In this document: positions 11,301 through 20,300 of the stretch, piece by piece
How positions within the stretch are numbered: position 1 is the first letter of the stretch
How the letters are laid out: each line of letters starts with the position of its first letter
Assembly: GCA_029224185.1 (NCBI GenBank)
Contig: CM055207.1
Location: 15,269,791 to 15,333,790 of the forward strand
Direction: 5' to 3'
DNA from: Karalla daura
Taxonomy: Eukaryota; Chordata; Actinopteri; Chaetodontiformes; Leiognathidae
DNA: 64,000 nt
Position numbers and translations under genes: made by a program
Notes under the pieces: model-generated
What the model was told of the DNA's origin: nothing
Database searches by the model: none
What the model saw: only the letters and a program-made list of their open reading frames with translations

Positions 11301-14300
11301 GTGAGAGGAACAACCTGATGGCGAACGTCCACATGCATTGAAGTCTAGGTGAAGCTGAACGTTGCGTGACCTCGCTAAAAGTCGAGGCATACAAGTGCAG
11401 CGTTTCGACCTGTGTCCGCAGCTCAGTTCCGCGGGAACCCGTCACGTCGGTCCTCAACCCTTCACGCCCCTTTCCCGCCTCCTCTCTCTCCCCAGCCCCC
11501 GTCTGAGGAGAAGATCAACGGGATCTTGCTGGGCTTCAGGATCCGATACCGTGAGCTGCTGTACGACCGCCTCCGCAGCTACTCCGTCCACGCCGCCAAC
11601 GGGGCGTCCGCCTGGGCCGACCTGACGGGTGAGCGGAACCGTTCGAAGGGATCAGCGGCTATCAGCCGCGAGCTATCATCAGGTGGAGACGGGAGCCGCT
11701 CCGTTTCTGCTGCTCGGGCCAACCCGGCCCCGTGACTTAGCTCTCGTCGAGTCATTCTCAATGATGGCTGCGATTGCTCTCTCGCTCTCTCAGCAAGGCA
11801 AATATCGCACCCCGGACGCTAACGCCGTTGTCTCCCTTGTCTCCTCCCCACCTCCTCTCTCATCTCACCTCCACCGTGCGGCTCTTCCTCTCTCCTCCGC
11901 CGCTCCTCCGCCGCAGCCCCCTACAGCGTCCGGAACCTGAGCGATTCCACCCTGAATCAGTACGAGTTGGACAGTAAGTCTGGCAGACGCACGCACACGA
12001 GCGCTCGCCTGTTCCAGCCCCGATGCTGTCTTCCTGTCGGATGAGGAGAAGCAAGCTGACACATTTCACATGTTTGCAAGACTTCCACTCAGACAAAGTA
12101 GGATCCCTGTTTACGGGGTGCACAAGCTCCCACGTTTGGATTGACAAGCTAGGGCCACTGCACACCGCAGGCCAAAGTGGCACAAATCTGACTTTTTTTG
12201 CCCGTACGTGAAACCAAATCCAAAATTTTCCCCTGCACGCGTGGGTCACTTCAGGGCCGCAGACGGTTCAGACTGGAGTGTGACGATGGCATCGCATTAC
12301 ACTGTGGAGAACCAAGCGAAAGCAAAAATCTCATCCATCCCGACTTGCCGCGGCTCTCACGCACGCTCGCTTCTCTTGTGTTCCGACCCGACCATTCACG
12401 TCGCAATTCGTCATCCCTAACTCTGTCCCGTCTCCCTTTTCTACTGCAGAACTGAGCAAGCACAAGCGCTATGAGATACGCATGAGTGTGTACAACGCCG
12501 TGGGCGAGGGGCCCAACACCCCGCCTCAGGAGGTGTTTGTGGGAGAAGCAGGTACGCACGGTTCCTGTCCGTCACAGCCAGCACATCCTCCGTCTCTTAC
12601 AGAAACTCAAAACTCAAACTCAAAAAACCTTTAAATATACAGCCGTCGCAGGCGTGGCGAAGACAATGGGTATTCTCAGGAGCTCGGGATGAAAGCTGCA
12701 CAGTCTTGTCTCTTTTTTGTGAGAAGGGTGCCGAGCAAGCTGACAGATTTCACGTGTTTACAAGACTCCCACTCAGACAAAGTGGGATCCCTGTTTACAG
12801 GGACATTTGGATTGATAAGCCAGGGCCGCTGCACACCGCAGGCTAAAGTGGCACGAATCTGAGTGCCGGACGCCCTGCACGTGACACACTTGTGCAAATT
12901 CTTGCAGCGGGTGAGTCAAGGCAGGGGTGTGGAGCCATCGACCGCTGCTCGTGATTCATGATAATTAACCGCANNNNNNNNNNNNNNNNNNNNNNNNNNN
13001 NNNNNNNNNNNNNNNNNNNNNNNNNNNNNNNNNNNNNNNNNNNNNNNNNNNNNNNNNNNNNNNNNNNNNNNNNAACTGCCTCGTCGCATGTGACGCGTCA
13101 AAGCCGAGCCCTCGCGTCTCCCCGTCCTATCGGTGAGGTGTCGCGGGCCGGCGGCGAGTCGTCCCCTCGGCTCCTCGGGATCCTCGAAAACCCTCGGAAC
13201 ACGCACGCACGCACGCGGGCGCCAAGATGTCACAAGTGTGGAGGAGCGGCCGCACGCACGCGCACGGGCGGCTCGCCCCCGTGTGCGCTTTTCACGTCTC
13301 CTCCCGATTTGGTGAATTCATTTCGTTCGATGTAACTCATTGAGCATCATTGAATTACAGCTTATGCGATCTCCCCGATCTCTTTTCTCTCCCTCTCTCA
13401 CACTCTCTCTCTCTCTCTCACTCTCTCTCTTACTCACTCTCTCTCTCTCTCTCTCTCTCCCTCTCCTCTCTCTCTCCCTCTCTCCTCTCCTCTCTCTCCC
13501 TCCTCTCTCTCCCTCTCCCTCTCTCTCTCTCTCTCCTCCTCTCTCTCCTCTCCTCCTCCTCTCTCTCTCCTCCTCTCTCCCTCTCTCTCTCTCCCTCTCT
13601 CTCTCTCCCTCCTCTCTCCCTCTCACTCTCTCCCTCTCCTCCTCTCTCTCTCTCCCTCTCTCCTCTCTCTCCTCTCTCTCCTCTCTCTCTCCTCTCTCTC
13701 TCTCCCTCTCCCTCTCCCTCTCTCTCTCTCTCTCTCCTCTCCCTCTCCTCTCCTCTCCCCTCTCCCCCTCTCTCCCTCTCTCTCCCTCTCCCTCACTCTC
13801 TCTCTCTCTCTCTCCTCTCATATTTACTCAAAGAAGGCTGGACTAGGACACGCCGTTTTTGGAAATGTTTTTCCACCCGTCCGTCGTCCCCCACTCACGT
13901 TTTTCCTCGCTCCGTCCGCCTCTCTGCCTTTCCCTTCACTCGTCCGCTCGACCCCCCCCCCCCCCCCCATGCTGCTTCCCGCTCCCCTGAAGGACCCCCC
14001 CCCCCCCCCCCCCCCCGCCCTGCCCCATCACTCGGTGCAGTCCGTAATTGGATCACAAGGGCCCGGTGGCTTGACATTCCGCGGCCCGCAGCGAGGATGA
14101 GGGGGGGAGCCATTCAGGGCCGGGACGGGCTGGCCGTGGGCACGCCGTCCCGTGAGCGTCCCATGACTCCCATCGAGCCGCGCTCCGGCACAAAGGCAGT
14201 CAGTGATGTGTCCCGGCTCGAAAGGAGGCGCCCGCCGCGGCATCGGACGAGACGACCCCTTGTCCCGCGATCCGCGCGGAGACGTCGGCGACGATACACA

Positions 14301-17300
14301 GCGCGCGAGCGTTACCGCGGAAGTTGTGGAGGACACCGTCTCTGACCAAGTGACGTCACGGAAAACCTGGGAAACGAGTGAGCGGCCTGCCGGTCATGTG
14401 AAACGAGAGAGAAAGCGAAAACATTCCGGGGGAAAAAGTCTCTCCCGGATAATGATTTTTCCCCTCTTCCCTCCACTCTGAGAGTCAAGGCAGATGGTTT
14501 AGAAAGTGAACGCCTACGCTGTCTGTGAATTTGTCACCGTCTCCCAGCATCATTTCTCGCACTTTTCACTAGACACAGGCATGGACACAGACACGCGGCC
14601 TAGATACTGGCACAGACCGCGCATCTTTTCACTTCGACCTCTGGGGGCACGAGGGGGGGGGGATGAACCCGGTAGCAGCGCCACATGATGATCCAAGGCG
14701 CCGGGGAGGATGGGGACACGTACACATACAAGTGTGTGTGTGTGTGGGGTTGACGACCTGTCTTTCGCACTGTGGCGATCCGAAATGTCCCGGCAAACGA
14801 TTTCAAGAGAAAAAAATTGGGAGGCGTCGCATGGCTCCATTTTCAGCAGGCGCCGCTTAAGCAGGATTTTGAAACAAGGAAGCCGAATGATTTTTGAAGG
14901 ATGCTTTCCGGGGGGGCGTTCGCGTAACGGGCCATCGTCCCCGTGGTCAGGATTTTAGGTAGTGATGAGATCGCCTAGCAAAGCAAAGTTTGGGAAGGAA
15001 ATAAAGTTCGGGGGGAGGGAGAGCGGCCTTGTGTTCGAACAGCACACGGGATTTGTGGGCCAGGATTTCGGGTCGAGGTGAGAAAGTCTGTCTCATGAAA
15101 TCTGCACATTTGAAGGTTTTCGCCCAGGTTCGCAACACCAAGGGGAGACTTTGGACGATTTTTTTTAAAATTCTAATCTTTTGCTGTTTTTTTATCCCAG
15201 ATCTCCTCCCAGGCCGAGTCCGGGCAGCCTCCACTATTCCGACGAGGACGTCAGCACCAAGTACAACGACCTGATCCCCGCCGAGAGCAGCAGCCTGACC
15301 GAGAAGCCCTCGGAGATCTCCGACTCACAGGTGCGGCAGACGCTCTCGTGCTATGTCTCGTCTGGCCTCGGTGTGGAAAGTGTCCCCTGTCCGTCTACAG
15401 TGAGTCTGTGGTGTGTGTGTGTGTGTCGTGTCCCGCCTCGATTTCGAGAGAACCGAGACACTGTCTGAAACGGAAATAAGTCCTCGCACAGACTCGATCC
15501 GGAAACCGCAGAGGTTTTCCCTCGTCGGGTTCATGGATTTTTATAGTACTCTGAAACTTGGAGGGCGGCAACGTGTTCCCAGCAGATCAAAACGGGGGCC
15601 AGACGATTGGGAGAGTTCCGCAGCGCCCTGCAACAAGTCCGTTTTGTAACAAGTCGAGACAAAAAAAAACAAAAAACAGAGCAAGGCGTCCCGTTGTCAT
15701 TCACCTTTCACGCAGTGTTTCAGAATCGAGGTCGTGCCTGTCCACGCGCGCATGCTCTCGCCTCCCGGAGCTCGGCTTCGGCATCGTCCGCCGTTTTGTG
15801 TCCCCCCCTCGAGGCGAGAGATGAACGCCCAAAATGCGAGGGACGGAGAGGCCGGCCTTCTCATTAGTGGACAGCCTCTCCACGGAGCGTCTGGACCGAT
15901 AGATGGCCGACAACTCCCGTCAGGCCTGTCAGCCAAACTGGTCCCGCCCACTAAGCGAGGCCAATCAATACACTCTTTGTCGCTTTCGGTGCTCCCGCTT
16001 GCCGTCCTGCATCATGTGTCTCATGTATCCCTGAATTGTCCCCCCCCCCCCCCTATATGTCTTGTGTGTCTCTGCGGTGTATCTGTTTTTGTTTATGCCC
16101 CCTTCCCTCTCTCCGGCTCCTTGTGGTCCGGTTGAGCCGTCTTGCGGCGCGCAGTCTGGTTTTGATCCCACCTAGATGAAAGCGTTGTGGGGGCGGGGTG
16201 TTTTTTTTTTTTTGTTTCTTCCCTAAATTCTCTCGCTCTCGGGCTTCCTTCTGTGCTTCCTTTCATCCAGGAATCCTTTACCCGAGGCATTTCCCAAATT
16301 ATCTCGCCGCGTCTCTCAGCTAGAGACTGTGAATTCCGTAGCCAGAGATCCTTCCCCACCTGGCCTTATCGGGACCTCAAGTCCCATTTCCAGATCAAAC
16401 GAAAATCTCCCCGCAATGAACTACTACGGACAGGACCTTTCCGAACATGATAACATCCCCTCGAATGAATCATTTCGCTGCGTCATCGCCCGGCCGACAT
16501 ATCTACCGTTCGCACTTGCGTATTGTCAAACACGGCTCCTCGACGCAGGTACAGCCCCCCCACCAGCCTCAGAGGGTGACGCCCGCCTGATGCCAGGCCG
16601 CACATCCGAGCTCCCAGTGTTGACTTTGATGGGCTGAAAACACACAGAGCCCTGCCTGTTGTTACCCCCGGCTCCTCTGCCGTGCCCCTGACAGGCCGTC
16701 GGATCAGCACCCAGTGGTGCTTTGGAGAAACCCAGGAATGCCCTTTGAAGTTTTATTGAGCGGATAACCCTGAGCTATCACTATGACATTGTGCTGTCTG
16801 TCCTCCTTAATCCCCGGGGGCCTCCACCAGCAGGTGTAAGTTGACTACTGTGCTCCCCCTCAAGAAGGGGATTTGGAGGAAGCAAACGTTAACTTGGCAA
16901 TGCAGAGAGGGCCACCATTACCGCTCCGCTCCCCTGCAGGTGGAGCCCTATTGACTTTTTTTCTTCCTTTGGAGTACAGGCTCTCGTTTTCCAAGGCTGC
17001 CTCTGTGGCGCTGGCTTTGTGTGTCATTTACTGTGAGGCCGAGACCAGTCGAAGGCAGACCATCCCGCCGCCTCTGAGTCAGAGGCGGATCGCAGATTAT
17101 GCACCCTGTGCCGAGCAGCATTCCATGGGGGAGCAATGAAAACGTCTGCTCTCTCTTTCTTGCTTTCTCTCATCACCCCCCCACCCCCACACCCCCGCCC
17201 TCCACCCCCCCACACGCCCCTTAATGCCTTCGTCTATCTGTGTCTTTCTCCACCCTCCCACTCAGTCTCTCCCACACCGTGGCTTTCTTGGCTGCCACTC

Positions 17301-20300
17301 AACCGAGAGAACTCCGTGCAGTGTTTGGACGGTCTCTGGTGACAGCACAGCGCTTTGTTATGGCCCGTCTCGAGTGTGATGTCATGACCCAAGAAAACGA
17401 CAGTTGCGACTGCAGAAAGATTACACCTTATTTTAGCAACTCAGTCTCAGAGAGACAGAAATTATGGAGAAAGTGAAAAATCGTAATACAGTGAGGGCTG
17501 GAGCTGCACCAAGGCGGCTATACGTCTGCCTTCATGGTAGAATACCAGTGGTCTGGACGGATGCAGCAGGCATTTGTTTCTGGAAGCATCCAGAAACATA
17601 TCGTCTAATTCCCGTTTTTCCTCCCGTCTAATCTTTTCTTTCCCCCCCTAAACAGAAACGCCTGCGCTTTAGAATGTATCCGAGGGCAACTGGACTTTTT
17701 AATCCCCCCCCCCTGGCCCCAGATATACTGTTATTGTCTGCATCTCCGGGGACCCCCGCTGCGTTCACTTCATCAATGAGAGTAGCATAGACAGCCCCCC
17801 TCGCCCCCCCCCCCCCGCCTCTTTGCAATAATCCATAACCGGAGGACAAAAGGCTGACCCACTCTGCGATATTGGGGTATGCATCAGTCGGCGAGGGGGA
17901 TGGGAGCCAAGCGTGCCACTGGGCTGTTGTTTCGGTCTCATGCCATTCGGCAAAGCACACGATGTTCAAGTTCAAAGTTGTTCCGTTTCGAGGCGGCTTT
18001 GATCCTCTTCGGAGCTTCAAGTGCTCCGTGTTGCGACAGACTGTTTCTGCGCAGAAAAGCAACAAGAGGCGGTCCTGCGTTGGCGTGACCGCGACATGTG
18101 GCCATTTGCCTTTGGACGCTGTCCAGACTGAGGTCAGAGGTCAAGCTTGTATAGCAAGAGCACCTGCCCTGTCTGCCACTAATGACCAGTTCATGCGCAG
18201 CAAATGGTCATTTTAACCTAGATTTGACGCACGTCCGTATCCCCCCCCCCCCCCCCCCTCCCCCTCCTTTCTACGTCATCAACCACAGACAACTTCATTG
18301 GGCTGACGACAAAGCGCAGCGGAGAGGTTTCACCCAAGGACTGGGTAGATTTCTTGATCCCTGCCTCTGCCTGATTTAGCGTCACAGCGGCAGTGCTTGA
18401 TCACCTCTGCTGGCAGGCCGCTGTGCGTCTGTCTTACACATACCCTTGGAGAGACCAAGGCGGCAGCGGCCGGGGTTCCCGTGGGGGGGGGCTGAGGTGC
18501 AATGCCGCATTTCACGCCCCGCGCCCGTTCCGTTCGCACCATGCGGCTCTGCTAATTAGCTTGTAATGAACCGAAGTACGGAGCTGTCTCACAGGGCCCG
18601 GGCTGCCCCAGAGGCGTTCTTGTTGAGCGTCTCCGCCGCAGGTTTCTCATTTGGGTCCTCAAATTGGCCGCCCTGTCAAACAGGCGGTGGTGAACCCAGA
18701 GCAAAGGGACAGACTGCGGTGTGGTGTACTCGTATCTTCAACGTTTGGAGAGTCACAGCATCTGAGCCGAGGTGGGCGGGAGTGGGACGCAACTCGCTGT
18801 GTCAACACTCGGTCTGCTCTCGCTCTCTCCAAGTGCCACACATACACACACACACACACACACACGCACTTGGAGTGGTGTTTCATCCCTCAATGCAGTG
18901 TTAATTCTTTCAGAGTGAGGTAATACCTCTTGAAGTGGACCAGCATGTCTTGTCGGTCCCCCGTGAATGGATCCTGTTCTTGTCATGTTGTGCGGCTAAA
19001 CACGCCGGCACGACGTTCTTGTCAGGTTGTGTGGCTAAACACGCCGGCACGACTGGAATGCTTTTCACACTGGTTGGCCTCAAGTGTTTGCGACTGGGCA
19101 ACACTATGACCAATGGACAACAAACACACACACACACACACGCACACACACACACACAAAGCCCCGGATGTATCTCACAGCGCTGCTCCGGTTATTGACA
19201 GGAAGGAGAATATTAAACCAAATAAAAAAGGAAGCATGTGCCTTGTGATCAACATCTCAATGTTGAGCCAACCCTTGCAGCGCACAATGTCTGCCTTTGA
19301 TTAATTTGTGGAAGTAAGACTGGAGGGGGAAGGGGCCGGCTCTCCTTTGTTTGGAACCAAAGAGGACCAAAAGACAGGATTCTTTTTTTTTTCAAAGTTA
19401 AAATTAAGCACAAGCATATTTTCACTTTGGCCCTTTGTAAGGCCTGCTCACAGCCACAGGAGGAAAGTCTCTATATAGGGGTTTGGCATAGGAGCCCTGA
19501 ACCTTGTTGAGGCAGGGGGAAATCCGAGCCTGCTGCCATATGCATCACATCTGTGCTGTCCAGCATCCAGCAGGAGAGCTGCGCTGTGGAGTACGTGCCA
19601 GCAGAGTTGTTTCTGTTGAAGACGGGAGACGATAAAAGGAGGGACGAGTGAGCAGAGAACTTCTAGATCCACGGTGGAGAGCCCCGTTATGATCATGTCC
19701 GGCTCTGAAAACAACAGGCCTTTATTTCCTCGCTTTGGGAAAAGGTCCAGTGACAAATCTGGCAGGATCGACCAAGCATTCGTTCATTGTGATCAGGTGA
19801 TTAATCACAGACCGGTAGGCCAATTGGCATCTTGCTTTCACAGCAATTAGTTGACCATGAGCAAACCCCGCTGAGTGCCCCAGGATCACATTGCGTTTTG
19901 TCTGACACGAGGAATGCAGTTTGACAAGAAGACAATAGTATTTCCAGCCCTGCCCGAAGCAAGGTGGAGGGTCAGTGACAAGAATTTGCGGAGGATTAAT
20001 GTCACGTCTTTGCAGACGGCAGCCCGGGTGGAATTCAGAGTGACTTTTAGAATGAAGAGAATCAAGCCCAACTTCCTTCCCAGTGAACCCCCGTTAAGCA
20101 CACTTATTTCCCGCTCACGACGCTGTGCACAACCTGTGTTGCTTTTTACCTTGTCCCCTTTCACAACCCCCGCACAGAGCGACAGGAGGGATCCATGTGT
20201 GACATGTCTATGAAATGATCATCGTCATGACTGGTCCATTTGAGTCATTCTGTTATGGTGATGCACTGTAAAACCCATTGTTTTGTTCACCCATAGGAGG

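Noticed and set aside
13318..13821. Long open frames rich in Arg/Glu (-) or Ser/Leu (+)
   Set aside because: They are translations of a CT/GA simple repeat beside the N gap.
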